From the NCBI GenBank assembly GCA_002863155.1, contig PKED01000005.1:1-55613 (forward strand): DNA of 55,613 bases, read 5' to 3'. Both the position numbers and the translations under genes were made by a program. Each line of letters begins with the position of its first letter. The first letter of the stretch is position 1. The notes under the pieces were generated by a model that had not been told where the DNA came from, did no database searches, and saw only the letters and a list, made by a program, of their open reading frames with translations. This DNA is from Sphingomonadaceae bacterium (GTDB taxonomy: Bacteria; Pseudomonadota; Alphaproteobacteria; Sphingomonadales; Sphingomonadaceae). Below, piece by piece: positions 1-9,436 of the stretch.

Positions 1-356
<356 letters not shown>

Positions 357-585
357 GATGTTCCACACCGGCGCGGCGGAATGACCACGTCGATGCAGCT
401 CATTTCAAGGAGCCGTTCCTGCACAATACATTTCACTGTGGATATGTATTAGGACATTGACCCGTCATCACGGGGCGAACCCCATGCTGCGGATCTGTGG
501 AACGACTTGACTTTACCGAGTATCCGACGCCTTGAACGCCAGACCCGGAGCCGCCGCCCACATGTCCCTTCATCTAGACCAACAA

Positions 586-596
586 TGTCAAAGAGC
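586..596 (-). promoter_or_regulatory. rrn leader boxA antitermination site
   Basis: On the minus strand the sequence reads GCTCTTTGACA, which matches the rrn boxA consensus (E. coli TGCTCTTTAACA). It lies between the rrn promoter and the 16S 5' end, about 230 bases upstream of the mature rRNA. In this position the NusB-S10 complex would load and make the rRNA transcript resistant to Rho. Confidence 0.75.
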
Positions 597-704
597 GCAA
601 AAGACCGACGCCGTCCCAATCCCCTTTTTTGTGGGGGCGGGCTAGCGCCGAAAATTTGGTGACTGCAGAAGCGAACCAGGCGGTCCGTCGCTGCGGTGGA
701 GTGG

Positions 705-733
705 CTTATATGGGGGGCTCCAACGGGCGTCAA
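705..733 (-). promoter_or_regulatory. rRNA operon promoter (-35/-10)
   Basis: On the minus strand TTGACG (728..733) and TATAAG (705..710) are separated by exactly 17 bases. An A/T-rich tract directly upstream of the -35 fits an UP element. The promoter points toward boxA and the 16S gene, about 350 bases before the mature 5' end. Confidence 0.75.
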
Positions 734-826
734 CGCCTTTTTGCAATTTTCTTACACGCCCTTGGAACCCCGCAGAAATGCTAGGGTTTACGCCTCTGTA
801 AGCACCTTGTGGCAAGGCGTCGGGCT

Positions 827-2308
827 ATGGAATCGCCCGCCGACTCGCCCAAAAACGATTCGAAATCGTTCGCCGATCAGGTCCGCAGCGCGGTGATCTG
901 GCGCTCGGGCAGCCAGATTCTTGCGCAGATAGTGCAGTGGGGCGCGACCTTCATGGTGATTCGCCTGCTCGCGCCCGCCGATTACGGCCTGTTCGCGATG
1001 ACGCAGGTGGTGCTGTTCTTCCTCAACATGCTCAACGGCTATGGCCTGGCGAGCGGGCTGATCCAGGCCAAGGAGATCGACGTCCGCCAGATTCGCCAGC
1101 TGTTCGGCATGCTGATCGTCGTCAACCTCGTGCTCGCCGGGGGCCAGTTCGTGCTCGCCCCGGCGATCGCCGCCTATTATCGCCAGCCGATCGTCGCCGA
1201 CATGCTGCGCGTCCAGGCGCTGATCTACATGACGACGCCGTTCATCGCCCTGTCCTATGCGCTGCTCTCGCGGCGGATGGAGTATCGCGATCAGGCGCGT
1301 GCCAACATCGTCGCCTCGATCGCGAGCGCCGGCACCGCGCTCGGCGGCGCGTGGTTCGGACTCGGCGTCTGGACGCTGGTGATCGCGCCGATGGTGCTGT
1401 TCGCGGTGCGCGCGGTTGGCATGACGATCGCCGCGCGCGCCTATTACTGGCCGAGTTTCGACTTTCGCGGCGCCGGCACGCTTGCGCGCTATGGCGGGCT
1501 GATGGCGGTCGGCCAGCTGTTCTGGTTCTTCGAAAGCCAGGCCGATGTGGTCATCGCCGGGCGGCAGTTCGATCCGCACTGGCTGGGCATCTATACCGAG
1601 AGCCTGTTCCTGGCGCAGGTCTTCGTCGCCAAGATCGTGCCGCCGCTCAACGAGGTCGCCTTTTCGGCTTATGCCCGGCTGCAGCACGAACCGGGCGCGG
1701 TCGGGCGTGCCTTCGTCCGCGGCGTGCGGGTGATCATGGTGGTGGCGCTCCCCTTCTATATCGGCCTCGCCGCGACCGCCGAGCCGCTGGTGCTGACGGT
1801 GATGGGGCCGAAATGGGCAGAGGCCGTGCCGGTCGTCCGGCTGCTCGCCTGCGCGATGCCGTTCATGACGCTGCAAGTGCTGCTGTCACCCGCGTGCGAC
1901 GCGATCGGGCGGCCGGGAATCAGCGTACGCAACGGCGCGACCGGGGCGGTGCTGCTGACCGGTGCCTATCTGTTCGGCGTGCAATGGGGGGTGATGGGCC
2001 TCGCCTGGTCGTGGCTTGCCGCCTATCCGCTCTATCTGCTGCTGAGCCTCAAGCGGACTTTGCCGGTGATCGGCGCGCGGCCCGATGCGCTGGCGCAGGC
2101 GGTGCTGCCGCCGCTGCTCGCCGCGACCAGCATGGGAATCGCGGTCGCGCTGATCGCTCGCGCGCTGCCGCCGCTGCCGTCGCCCGCCACGCTGCTGATC
2201 CTCGTCGCGGCGGGCGCCGCGATCTATGTCGGCTGGCTGGCGGTGTTCGCGCGCGGGGTGATCGGCGAGCTGAGCGATACGATCCGCCGCCGCCCCGCCA
2301 CGGTCTGA
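827..2308 (+). CDS. Oligosaccharide flippase family protein (Wzx/WzxC-like)
   Basis: This 493-residue polytopic membrane protein belongs to the polysaccharide transport (PST) branch of the MOP flippase superfamily, which moves lipid-linked oligosaccharide repeats across the inner membrane. The N-terminal part, with WRSGSQILAQIVQWGATFMV and RLLAPADYGLFAM, is the typical start of WzxC-like proteins, and hydrophobic segments recur over the whole length. I use ATG 827; a GTG at 809 in the same frame would add six residues (MARRRA), and neither start has a strong ribosome binding site. The gene stands alone, divergent from the rRNA operon, with no glycosyltransferases nearby. The substrate cannot be inferred. 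Confidence 0.85.
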   Translation: MESPADSPKNDSKSFADQVRSAVIWRSGSQILAQIVQWGATFMVIRLLAPADYGLFAMTQVVLFFLNMLNGYGLASGLIQAKEIDVRQIRQLFGMLIVVNLVLAGGQFVLAPAIAAYYRQPIVADMLRVQALIYMTTPFIALSYALLSRRMEYRDQARANIVASIASAGTALGGAWFGLGVWTLVIAPMVLFAVRAVGMTIAARAYYWPSFDFRGAGTLARYGGLMAVGQLFWFFESQADVVIAGRQFDPHWLGIYTESLFLAQVFVAKIVPPLNEVAFSAYARLQHEPGAVGRAFVRGVRVIMVVALPFYIGLAATAEPLVLTVMGPKWAEAVPVVRLLACAMPFMTLQVLLSPACDAIGRPGISVRNGATGAVLLTGAYLFGVQWGVMGLAWSWLAAYPLYLLLSLKRTLPVIGARPDALAQAVLPPLLAATSMGIAVALIARALPPLPSPATLLILVAAGAAIYVGWLAVFARGVIGELSDTIRRRPATV

Positions 2309-2324
2309 GCGTTTGCAGCCGAAT

Positions 2325-2354
2325 CGTCATGGCGAGCGCGGCGAAGCAATGACG
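2325..2354. repeat. Short degenerate copy of the CGTCAT palindromic repeat
   Basis: The stretch starts CGTCAT and ends ATGACG, with GGCGAGCG and GCGAAGCAAT inside. It is a shortened, slightly degenerate version of the longer repeats at 11531, 20991 and 36005, and lies just past the flippase stop codon. Confidence 0.55.
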
Positions 2355-2378
2355 GAGGCGGCAACTTCAGCCTGAAGA

Positions 2379-2807
2379 CTATACCGACTGGATGTAATCG
2401 CGCATCGCGGCGGCGTCGGCTTCGATCCGGTCGATCCGGTATTTGACGAGGTCGCCGATCGACACGAAGCCGGTCAGCGCGCCGCCGTCGAGCACCGGCA
2501 GATGCCGGATCCGCCGCCGCGACATCAGCGACAGCGCGCCGAGCACCGAATCCTGCGGCGCGACCGTGATCGGCGGCGAGGTCATCGCGGTGCGGACCAG
2601 CCCCTGCAACGCCTCCACCCCGCCGGTGTTGAGCGCATGGATCACGTCGCGTTCGGAAAAGATGCCGACGACCGCGTCATCCTCGACCACGGGCACCGCG
2701 CCGATCCGGCGTTCGGCGAGCATCGCCGCTGCCTCCATCACCGTGGCTGTCGGCGCGATCGAGATGACTTCGCGGCCCTTGCCCGACAAAATTGCGGCTA
2801 TCGTCAT
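2379..2807 (-). CDS. CBS domain-pair protein
   Basis: The 142-residue protein consists almost only of two CBS domains: the first near residues 8-60 (TATVMEAAAMLAERRIGAVP, then VGIFSERDV) and the second near 75-128 (PITVAPQDSVLGALSLMSRR, then GFVSIGDLVKYR). Such stand-alone CBS pairs bind adenine nucleotides and act as energy or redox sensors on partner proteins. The partner here is unknown. The start is well supported by AAGGAGAG a few bases upstream of the ATG. The gene is single and divergent from a small membrane protein. Confidence 0.92.
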   Translation of the reverse strand: MTIAAILSGKGREVISIAPTATVMEAAAMLAERRIGAVPVVEDDAVVGIFSERDVIHALNTGGVEALQGLVRTAMTSPPITVAPQDSVLGALSLMSRRRIRHLPVLDGGALTGFVSIGDLVKYRIDRIEADAAAMRDYIQSV

Positions 2808-2896
2808 GTCGCTCTCCTTGACCCGCCCGGCGCTTGACGCGGCGCCGAGTCGTCCGGGCGCTTGAGATTCTCACTTTTCGCCGCCAATGGGAAGGG

Positions 2897-3175
2897 ATGG
2901 ACGATTTGCCCCCGGGTCTGGACGATCGCGACTATGCCGCCTTCGCATGGAGGCGATACCGCGCGATGCTGCGCTGGATGGCGCTGGCGACCGCGATCGT
3001 CGTGGCGGCGGCGGTGCTCGCACTCGACCATTTCTACGGCCCCTTATCGTGGGTGACGATCGCGGCGGCGATCGGCGGCTTCGGCGGCACCGCGATGATG
3101 ACCGCGGCGTTGATGGGGCTGGTGTTCCTCAGTTCGGGCACCGGCCATGACGAACGGGTGAAGGATATCGACTGA
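2897..3175 (+). CDS. Small two-TM membrane protein, function unknown
   Basis: This 92-residue protein has a soluble N-terminus (MDDLPPGLDDRDYAAFAWRR), a first hydrophobic segment near residues 26-43 and a second, glycine- and alanine-rich one near 52-77, followed by a short polar tail. I chose ATG 2897 because the acidic MDDLPPG start looks like a natural N-terminus and a GGGAAGGG tract lies directly upstream, although spacing is very tight. An upstream GTG in the same frame at 2834 would add 21 arginine-rich residues that look like non-coding translation. I do not recognise a named family. It lies divergent to the CBS gene and convergent with the DUF4139 pair. Confidence 0.65.
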   Translation: MDDLPPGLDDRDYAAFAWRRYRAMLRWMALATAIVVAAAVLALDHFYGPLSWVTIAAAIGGFGGTAMMTAALMGLVFLSSGTGHDERVKDID

Positions 3176-3178
3176 AAT

Positions 3179-4729
3179 CTAGCGAAGCGACCGGATCGTG
3201 TAGTCGAGCGTGACTCGGCCATTGGCGGGAACCGTTGTGGTCCAGAAAGGCTGGCCGTCCTTGGTCGTCAGCCGCGCACTCGGGTTTTCGAGGCGGTAAT
3301 CGTCGCCGCCGGGGTAGAGCCGCGCTTCATATACGACCGGCCAAGGGTTGGCGTTGCTGACCGTCAGGCGGTAGCGGTCGCGCCGCCCGTCGCGCGGCGT
3401 TACCGGCACCGGCTCGATCCGGGCAACGACGTTTGGCGTCTGGCCCAGCTTGAACTCGACCTGCTCGCCGACCGCCTTGTCGTCGGTCGCGCCTTCGCCG
3501 ATCAGGATCGGGCGCGTGCCGTTGGCGGCGAACACGACCGCGTGCCCTGCGGGCAGCGGCTCGCCAAGCCCTGCGACCGCCTTGTTCTGGGCACGGACGA
3601 TCAACTGGGTTTGGCTGAGTTCGCCCTGATAGATGCGGCTTTCATAGATCAGCGCGACGCCGACGCGCGACTTCGACAGGAAACCGACCTGCTTCTGCGC
3701 GCGCGACGCGACCGTGACCGGGCCGGGCAAACGATAGAGCTTCAGATCGGCGAGGTCTTCGCGCTTGGCACGCGAACCGGTGACGACGACGTCCTGCGCT
3801 TCTTCGGCGATCATCCCGCGCATCGCCACCGGGGCGGGCGGCGCTGATGGCGGCGGCGGCGGCGGATAGGGCCGCCCATCGCGATAGGGGAGCGGCGGCG
3901 GCACCGGGAAGCAGCGCAGTTCCAGCGGGCGCGCGGTCGGCGGCGTCGGGGACTCCGCGTCGCGGTTCACCCGTCCCGCGATCACTGCCGCGCCGCCGCG
4001 AAACGAGGTCGGATCGCTCGACGCCAGCGTCACCCAGGCGAACAGCTCGGCGGTCCGGCGATCGGGGGCCAGCTGCACGACATAATCGGCCTGCCAGTCG
4101 AATCCGCCCGCCAGATAGGCGAGCTTGATCCGCGCGGTGACCGGCCGGTCGCTCTCGGTCTCGATCGACAGCGTCGGTTTCGCCGAGAGGCCGGGCGGCA
4201 CTTGCGGATAGACGATGGTCTCGTTCAGCCCGGTGCATTTCAGCGCCTCGACCCCGCCGCCGATCGACACCAGCGCGGCGCCGTCCGCCGATGAGCGGAT
4301 CACCGCCTGCTCCTCGGTCACCTTGCCCGTCGCCTTGTCGGTCCGCCGCACCATCACCCGACGACCGAGCGCACGGTCATACAGGCTGCGTGGGGAGAGC
4401 AGATCGGCATCGAGGTTCTTCTCGCGCACGCCGCCCGGCAATCCTTCGACGATCGCGGTTTCGGGAAAGATGTTGCCCGCCACGCCTTCGAACCGCACCA
4501 CCGCGCGACCGGCGGGGATGCTGATCGTGCGCGTTTCGGTGATGAGCGCAAAGCCTTCGAGATCGTCGCGGTCGATCGCGCTGTCGCTGCTGCGTCCCGG
4601 CGCCCGATAGACCGACACCGCAACGTCATCGGGCGCCGCCGAAGTGACGAGCACCGGTGCTCCATCCTGCGCGTATGAAGGCGCCGCCAGCAGCAGCGCG
4701 AGCACCGGCAGCGCGAGATGGCGGGCCAT
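3179..4729 (-). CDS. DUF4139 domain-containing exported protein (second of a tandem pair)
   Basis: This 516-residue protein starts with a Sec signal peptide (MARHLALPVLALLLAAPSYA) and carries the DUF4139 beta-rich domain over most of its length, with the segment GGFDWQADYVVQLAPDRR typical of the family. Members are exported proteins of unknown function in proteobacteria. A proline-rich insert sits near residues 265-295. I chose ATG 4729 because it begins a clear signal peptide 11 bases after the preceding gene's stop; the longer open frame to 5041 overlaps that gene by 300 bases. It is the paralogue of the upstream gene and likely in one operon with it. Confidence 0.85.
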   Translation of the reverse strand: MARHLALPVLALLLAAPSYAQDGAPVLVTSAAPDDVAVSVYRAPGRSSDSAIDRDDLEGFALITETRTISIPAGRAVVRFEGVAGNIFPETAIVEGLPGGVREKNLDADLLSPRSLYDRALGRRVMVRRTDKATGKVTEEQAVIRSSADGAALVSIGGGVEALKCTGLNETIVYPQVPPGLSAKPTLSIETESDRPVTARIKLAYLAGGFDWQADYVVQLAPDRRTAELFAWVTLASSDPTSFRGGAAVIAGRVNRDAESPTPPTARPLELRCFPVPPPLPYRDGRPYPPPPPPSAPPAPVAMRGMIAEEAQDVVVTGSRAKREDLADLKLYRLPGPVTVASRAQKQVGFLSKSRVGVALIYESRIYQGELSQTQLIVRAQNKAVAGLGEPLPAGHAVVFAANGTRPILIGEGATDDKAVGEQVEFKLGQTPNVVARIEPVPVTPRDGRRDRYRLTVSNANPWPVVYEARLYPGGDDYRLENPSARLTTKDGQPFWTTTVPANGRVTLDYTIRSLR

Positions 4730-4740
4730 CCCCCGCGCCC

Positions 4741-6234
4741 TCAATAGCGCGTGTCGAAGCTGACGGTCAGCACCGTCGTTCCGTTCGCGGGGACAGGCAC
4801 ATGCCAGACGCGCTCGTCGAGCGAACGCTGCTCGCCGGGCAGGCTCTCGCTCGGCACGCGGGTGTCGCCCCAGTAATTGTCGAGGCCCCCTTGCGTGACA
4901 TCGACCGTCACCGCCTCGGGCTTCGCATTGGTGATCGTGTAGCGCATCGTCGTGCGGTAATAGTCGCGCGCGCGCTCGACCGTGACCACCTCCGGCTTCT
5001 GGCCTTCGCGGGTGATGCGATAGCGTGCTGTCCGGTCCCATTCGTCGCTGGTGATCTTCTCGCGCTTGACGATTTCGGGCTTTACTTTCACGTCGAACGC
5101 ATCGCCGGTGCGGATCGCCAGCGTCGATCCCATCGGTGTGTGATCGATGCCGTTTTCGCCGATGAACTGCGGCTGGCCCTTCGCGTCGCGGACATAGACG
5201 CGCACCGTGCCCGCCGGCAGCGCGTCGCCGAGCCCGCCCTCGCGCGCGCTGGAAAAGCTGTAGGCGGTCTCCGCGCTCCGGGGATCGTCCGACGCGCCGA
5301 GCCAGTCGTTGCGGAACTGATAGACCTTCTTCGCCGCGACGCCGCCGACCGACAGGAAGCTCACCTGCTTCTGCTGGTTCGCCGCCACGGTAGTGCGGTG
5401 GCCGAGCGGATAGAGATAGAAGTCCCCGATCCGCCCGCGATCGGCGCTTTCGGTGCCGGGCTTGACGAGCGCGCCATTGGCCGCGCGGATATAGCGGCTC
5501 GGTGGCTGCTGGGCGCCGCCGCCGGGCTCGCCCGCGACGAGCACGACATCGGCATTGTTGAACCGCGTCTCGCCGCCATTGTTGAGCGTGATCCAGCCCT
5601 GCATGTCGATCGTGCTCCTCGCCTCGTCAAAGAGCGCGACATAATCGGCACGCCAGCTGAGGCCGCCGGTCAGGTAGCTGAGCGTCAGCGGACGGGTGCC
5701 GCCGCGTTTGCTGTCGAGCGTGATCGACAGCGTCGGGCGCGCGCGCAGATTGGGCGGGATCGAATCGAAGATCACCCGCACCGGCAGCCCGTCGTCGCGC
5801 AGCACCTCGATCCGGTCGCCGATCTTGAGCACGACGCCGCCATTGACCGCGAGCACCTGCGCGCGTTCGCGCGTCTCGGCGCCGGTCGCGGGATTGGTGC
5901 GCAGCAGCGTCACCGTCTGGCCGACCGCCTTTTCGATCAGCGCATTGGGGCTGAGTAGGTCGTAATCGTAATTCTGCTCAACGATGCCGACATCGCCGCC
6001 GCTCAGCCGCACCGTCTCGGGCCGGATCTGGCTGGAGACGTCGGGAAATTCCTGGCGCGACACGCCCGAGGGCAGCGACAATTGGCGCACGTCCTGCACC
6101 AGCGCGACGCCGTTCGAATAGATGGTGATCGCGACATCGCCCTGCGCGCTGCGATCGCCCGCCGGGTCGGGCGCGGCCTGGCCGATCGCCGCCGTCGGGA
6201 GAATCGCCAAAATCGCTGCCAGCCCGTGCCGCAT
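4741..6234 (-). CDS. DUF4139 domain-containing exported protein (first of a tandem pair)
   Basis: The 497-residue protein has a Sec signal (MRHGLAAILAILPTAAIGQA) followed by a DUF4139 domain. The family segments VAITIYSNGVALVQDVRQL near the N-terminus and YLTGGLSWRADYVALFDEA in the middle are easy to see. The role is unknown; these proteins are thought to act in the periplasm or outer membrane. GGGAGA lies about 7 bases before the ATG. It is followed after 11 bases by a diverged paralogue, so the pair arose by tandem duplication and is probably co-transcribed. Compared with its partner it lacks the long proline-rich insert. Confidence 0.87.
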   Translation of the reverse strand: MRHGLAAILAILPTAAIGQAAPDPAGDRSAQGDVAITIYSNGVALVQDVRQLSLPSGVSRQEFPDVSSQIRPETVRLSGGDVGIVEQNYDYDLLSPNALIEKAVGQTVTLLRTNPATGAETRERAQVLAVNGGVVLKIGDRIEVLRDDGLPVRVIFDSIPPNLRARPTLSITLDSKRGGTRPLTLSYLTGGLSWRADYVALFDEARSTIDMQGWITLNNGGETRFNNADVVLVAGEPGGGAQQPPSRYIRAANGALVKPGTESADRGRIGDFYLYPLGHRTTVAANQQKQVSFLSVGGVAAKKVYQFRNDWLGASDDPRSAETAYSFSSAREGGLGDALPAGTVRVYVRDAKGQPQFIGENGIDHTPMGSTLAIRTGDAFDVKVKPEIVKREKITSDEWDRTARYRITREGQKPEVVTVERARDYYRTTMRYTITNAKPEAVTVDVTQGGLDNYWGDTRVPSESLPGEQRSLDERVWHVPVPANGTTVLTVSFDTRY

Positions 6235-6360
6235 GTCCGCTCTCCCGATAACCCTGCCCGGCCTGGACCTTAGAGCCGGGTCAGGCGACGTTCAACCGCA
6301 GTGCGGCTGTCGCGGGGCTGAACGGCGGGCGCAGGCCGGAGGATCCGCCGGACAGTCGGT

Positions 6361-7272
6361 TCAGCCGACGGGCGTCGCTTCGCTGGCGGCCGGGCGACCG
6401 CGACGGCGGCGCGGCTTGGCGTCGGCCCCAGCACCGTCTACGTCGCCACCTTCGGCGGCATCGGTCGACAGGCTGAGCGCGGGCGGCAGGCGATCGGCTT
6501 CGATCGCTGCCGGTGCGGCATCGGCATCGCTCCCGGACGGGCCATCGGCCGAACCCTCTGCCGACACGGCGCGACGCGGGCGGCCCCGGCGCGGGCGGTC
6601 CGCCTCGCCACCGGCGGGTGCCTCGCTGGCGTGGACGCCATTGGCGGGCGCGGGTTCGGCATCGCGCGGTTCGCCGCGATAGCGATTGTTGTCACGGCTC
6701 TGATCGCGACCCTGTTCGCGGGGCTGGTCCCGGTTGCCGTCGCGCGGCTGGTAACGCTGCTGGTCGCGGCCTTCGCGCTGCTCGCGATAGCCGTCCTGCT
6801 GGTCACGGCCCTGATCGCGACCCTGATCGCGGCCCTGATCCCGGCCATTGCCCTGATCGCGATTGCCGCCCTGATCGCGGCCGTCGCGGCGATTGCCGCC
6901 GCCCTGCTGCGCGCGCTCGCCATCGACCCGGTCGTCGGCATAGCTTTCGCCATCGAACTCTTCCTCGGACTCCTCGTCAAAGGCCTCGTTCGCGCCGCCG
7001 CGCCGCTGCTGATTTTCCTCGAAGCGCGAGCGGTTCTCGTTGAGCACGCGGAAATAATGATCGGCGAACTGCAGATAATATTCGGTGTTGACCCGGTCGC
7101 CCTGCATCTGCGCGTCGCGGGCGAGCGACTTGTACTTCTCGAGCAGCTGGGCGGCATTGCCCCGTGCGCGATTGTCGATCCGGTTGCCATTGTCGGGGCG
7201 CCCGGGATTGCCACCCGGCGTACGCTGCCCACCACGACCGCGACGGCGGCCGGCCTGACGATTATTGATCAA
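6361..7272 (-). CDS. DUF4167 domain-containing protein with RDQ-rich disordered tail
   Basis: The 303-residue protein begins INNRQAGRRRGRGGQR, the recognisable start of the alphaproteobacterial DUF4167 family, and its domain core (NAAQLLEKYKSLARDAQMQG ... YYLQFADHYFRVL) spans about residues 28-75. The remainder is low complexity: an acidic stretch, then many RDQG/RDQ repeats (about 115-205), and a C-terminus with AT-hook-like PRRGRPRR and RRRGRP motifs. I chose the TTG at 7272, preceded by GAGG and AGG, because family members start there; the longer frame to 7407 adds unconserved sequence. Function is unknown; RNA or DNA binding is an inference from the arginine-rich ends. It follows prmC in the same direction after 234 bases. 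Confidence 0.85.
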   Translation of the reverse strand: MINNRQAGRRRGRGGQRTPGGNPGRPDNGNRIDNRARGNAAQLLEKYKSLARDAQMQGDRVNTEYYLQFADHYFRVLNENRSRFEENQQRRGGANEAFDEESEEEFDGESYADDRVDGERAQQGGGNRRDGRDQGGNRDQGNGRDQGRDQGRDQGRDQQDGYREQREGRDQQRYQPRDGNRDQPREQGRDQSRDNNRYRGEPRDAEPAPANGVHASEAPAGGEADRPRRGRPRRAVSAEGSADGPSGSDADAAPAAIEADRLPPALSLSTDAAEGGDVDGAGADAKPRRRRGRPAASEATPVG

Positions 7273-7506
7273 GTCCTGTTGTCCTCGTGCCCTGAAATCA
7301 AACTCGGCGGTGCTCCAGAAATGCGGATGCATGCCCCTCGACGCCGACCTGCCGACAGTTCGACATAATCGGCGTGTGCCACGGCCACCGGACGACAGCG
7401 GCTTCATGACGAAGGATCAGGCAACTGCCCATTTTCAACGGTTTATGTCGAAAATGCGTGCCCCTGTGCAATCAATAGCGATTGGCGTGGCAATCGCCAA
7501 GCAGAA

Positions 7507-8364
7507 TTATATGACGCTTGTCTTGCGTTGCACTTGGGCAACAACGGCGCGCGGCCGGTTGCCCAGATCGCGCCGCACGGTCGCCGTCATGCCCGCCGCC
7601 TGCACCAGCGCCGTCACGGCATCGGCCTGGCGCGCGCCGATTTCCAGGATCGCCGCGCCGCCCTGCGCGACCAGCCGCGGCAGCGCGGGAATGATCAGTC
7701 GATACGCCTCCAGCCCGTCGGCGCCGCCGAACAGCGCCTCGGCCGGGTCATAGTCGAACACCTCGCGTGGCAGCTGGTCGACCGTTGCGATATAGGGCGG
7801 ATTGCTGAACACCAGGTCGAACCGCGCGTCGATCGCATCGGCCCAATCGCCCGCGATCAGCCGCGCGCGATCGGCCAGCCCCAGCCGCGCGGCATTGCGC
7901 ACGGCATAGGCACGCGCCGCCGCCGACCGCTCGACGCCAAGCCCGTGCGCGCTCGGCCACTGATCGAGCGCCGCCAGCAGCAGCGTGCCCGGTCCGGTGC
8001 CCAGGTCGAGCACGCTTGCCGGCGCGCGGTCGCCGAAATGCGCCACCGCCGCCTCGACCAGCGTTTCGGTGTCGGCGCGCGGAATGAAGGCGCCGGGGCC
8101 GACCTCCAGATCGATCGTCCAGAACCCGCGCAGCCCGGTCATATGCGCGACCGGCTCATGCCGCAGGCGGCGGTTGACCAGCCCGGCAAAGCCGTGCGGC
8201 GTCGGATCGTCGAGATGCGCCAGCAGCAACCGGCTGCGCGGCACGCCCAGCGCGTGCGCCATCAGCAGTTCGGCATCGAGCCGGGGCGTTTCCGAAATGC
8301 GCGCGATCCGCGCGGCGGCGTCGGCAATCGCAACCCGAACCGGCGGCGCGGGCTCAGCCGTCAA
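7507..8364 (-). CDS. prmC: Peptide chain release factor N5-glutamine methyltransferase PrmC
   Basis: PrmC methylates the glutamine of the GGQ motif in release factors 1 and 2 using S-adenosylmethionine. The 285-residue protein has the helical N-terminal domain, [11 protein letters not shown], the SAM-binding motif [16 protein letters not shown] near residue 115 and the catalytic NPPYI motif near 185. It starts with TTG inside the last codons of prfA (11-base overlap), so it is translationally coupled to its own substrate's gene, a very common arrangement. The C-terminal [10 protein letters not shown] is also typical. Confidence 0.95.
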   Translation of the reverse strand: MTAEPAPPVRVAIADAAARIARISETPRLDAELLMAHALGVPRSRLLLAHLDDPTPHGFAGLVNRRLRHEPVAHMTGLRGFWTIDLEVGPGAFIPRADTETLVEAAVAHFGDRAPASVLDLGTGPGTLLLAALDQWPSAHGLGVERSAAARAYAVRNAARLGLADRARLIAGDWADAIDARFDLVFSNPPYIATVDQLPREVFDYDPAEALFGGADGLEAYRLIIPALPRLVAQGGAAILEIGARQADAVTALVQAAGMTATVRRDLGNRPRAVVAQVQRKTSVI

Positions 8365-9436
8365 GCGAGGCCAGCCGTTCGGCTTCGTCCTCGGCGATCA
8401 GCGCGCCGACCAGTTCGTCCATCTCGCCCTGCAAAATCTCGGGCAGGCGGTGCAAGGTCAGGTTGATGCGGTGGTCGGTGACGCGGCCTTGCGGGAAATT
8501 ATAGGTGCGGATGCGTTCGGATCGGTCGCCCGACCCCACCATCGATTTGCGCGCGCCCGCGCGTTCGGCGTGCAGCCGCTCGCGCTCGGCCTCATAGAGG
8601 CGCGTGCGCAGCACCTTCAGTGCCTTGGCCTTATTCTTATGCTGGGACTTTTCGTCCTGCTGGATCACCGTCAGCCCAGTCGGGATGTGGACGATGCGCA
8701 CCGCGCTGTCGGTGGTGTTGACCGACTGGCCGCCGGGGCCCGACGAGCGGTAGATGTCGATCCGCAGATCCTTCGCTTCGTCGATCTTGACGTCGACCTC
8801 CTCCGCCTCGGGCAGCACCGCGACGGTCGCGGCGCTGGTATGGATGCGCCCGCCGGCTTCAGTCGCGGGCACGCGCTGGACGCGGTGGACGCCGCTTTCG
8901 AACTTCAGCCGCGCGAACACGCCCTTGCCCTCGACCGAGGCGACGACTTCCTTGTAGCCGCCGAGTTCGGCCGGGCTGGCCGAGATCAGCTCGACCCGCC
9001 AGCCCTGGGCGTCAGCATAGCGCTGGTACATGCGCAATAGATCGCCCGCAAAAAGGGCGGCTTCATCGCCGCCGGTGCCGGCGCGGATTTCGAGCATCGC
9101 CGCGCGTTCGTCAGCAGCGTCGCGCGGCAGCAGGGCGAGCGCGAGATGGCGCTCGGCATCGGGCAGCCGCGTCTTGATCTCGGCGATTTCCTCGCGCGCC
9201 ATTTCGCGTATCTCGCCGTCGCTGTCGGGCGCGTCGGCAAGGCCACCGAGCACGTCGAGCTCGGCGCGCAGCCGCCGCACCTCGCACGCGGCCTTCACCA
9301 CGGGCTCGAGCTCGGCATATTCTTTCGACACCGCGACGAAGCGCTCCGACGGAAGATCGCCGGTCGCCATCAGCGCCTGAAGCTCATCCCGCCGCGCGGC
9401 AATCTGCGCGATGCGTTCGGGGGAGATGGTGGTCAT
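8354..9436 (-). CDS. prfA: Peptide chain release factor 1
   Basis: RF1 recognises UAA and UAG stop codons and triggers hydrolysis of peptidyl-tRNA in the ribosome. The 360-residue length is normal. The peptidyl-transferase motif GPGGQSVN is at about residue 230, and the following THIPTG-type segment ([20 protein letters not shown]) is intact. The ATG overlaps the hisS stop by four bases (ATGA), and the gene's end overlaps prmC. The stop-codon reading tripeptide is expected near residue 185 but I did not align it precisely. Confidence 0.97.
   Translation of the reverse strand: MTTISPERIAQIAARRDELQALMATGDLPSERFVAVSKEYAELEPVVKAACEVRRLRAELDVLGGLADAPDSDGEIREMAREEIAEIKTRLPDAERHLALALLPRDAADERAAMLEIRAGTGGDEAALFAGDLLRMYQRYADAQGWRVELISASPAELGGYKEVVASVEGKGVFARLKFESGVHRVQRVPATEAGGRIHTSAATVAVLPEAEEVDVKIDEAKDLRIDIYRSSGPGGQSVNTTDSAVRIVHIPTGLTVIQQDEKSQHKNKAKALKVLRTRLYEAERERLHAERAGARKSMVGSGDRSERIRTYNFPQGRVTDHRINLTLHRLPEILQGEMDELVGALIAEDEAERLASLDG

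Larger units (their letters stand above)
357..826. other. rrn leader and divergent intergenic region
   Basis: This 470-base stretch separates the 16S gene from the divergent flippase gene. It holds the rRNA leader with boxA and the main rrn promoter, both on the minus strand and listed separately. An A/T-rich segment at about 739..757 lies just upstream of the promoter and fits an UP element. A G/C-rich inverted stretch with an A/T run around 618..640 may fold in the leader. Open frames here have no recognisable protein character. I see no clear consensus promoter for the flippase. Confidence 0.7.

Noticed and set aside
449..733. Minus-strand 94-residue frame in the rrn leader
   Set aside because: It overlaps the rrn promoter and boxA and has no similarity.
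357..826. tRNA gene next to the 16S gene
   Set aside because: No TTCGA T-loop or CCA-type end could be found; the stretch holds leader and promoter sequences.
6700..6880. CTGATCGCG repeats in the DUF4167 gene as a CRISPR or satellite array
   Set aside because: They are in frame and encode RDQ units; no spacer structure is present.
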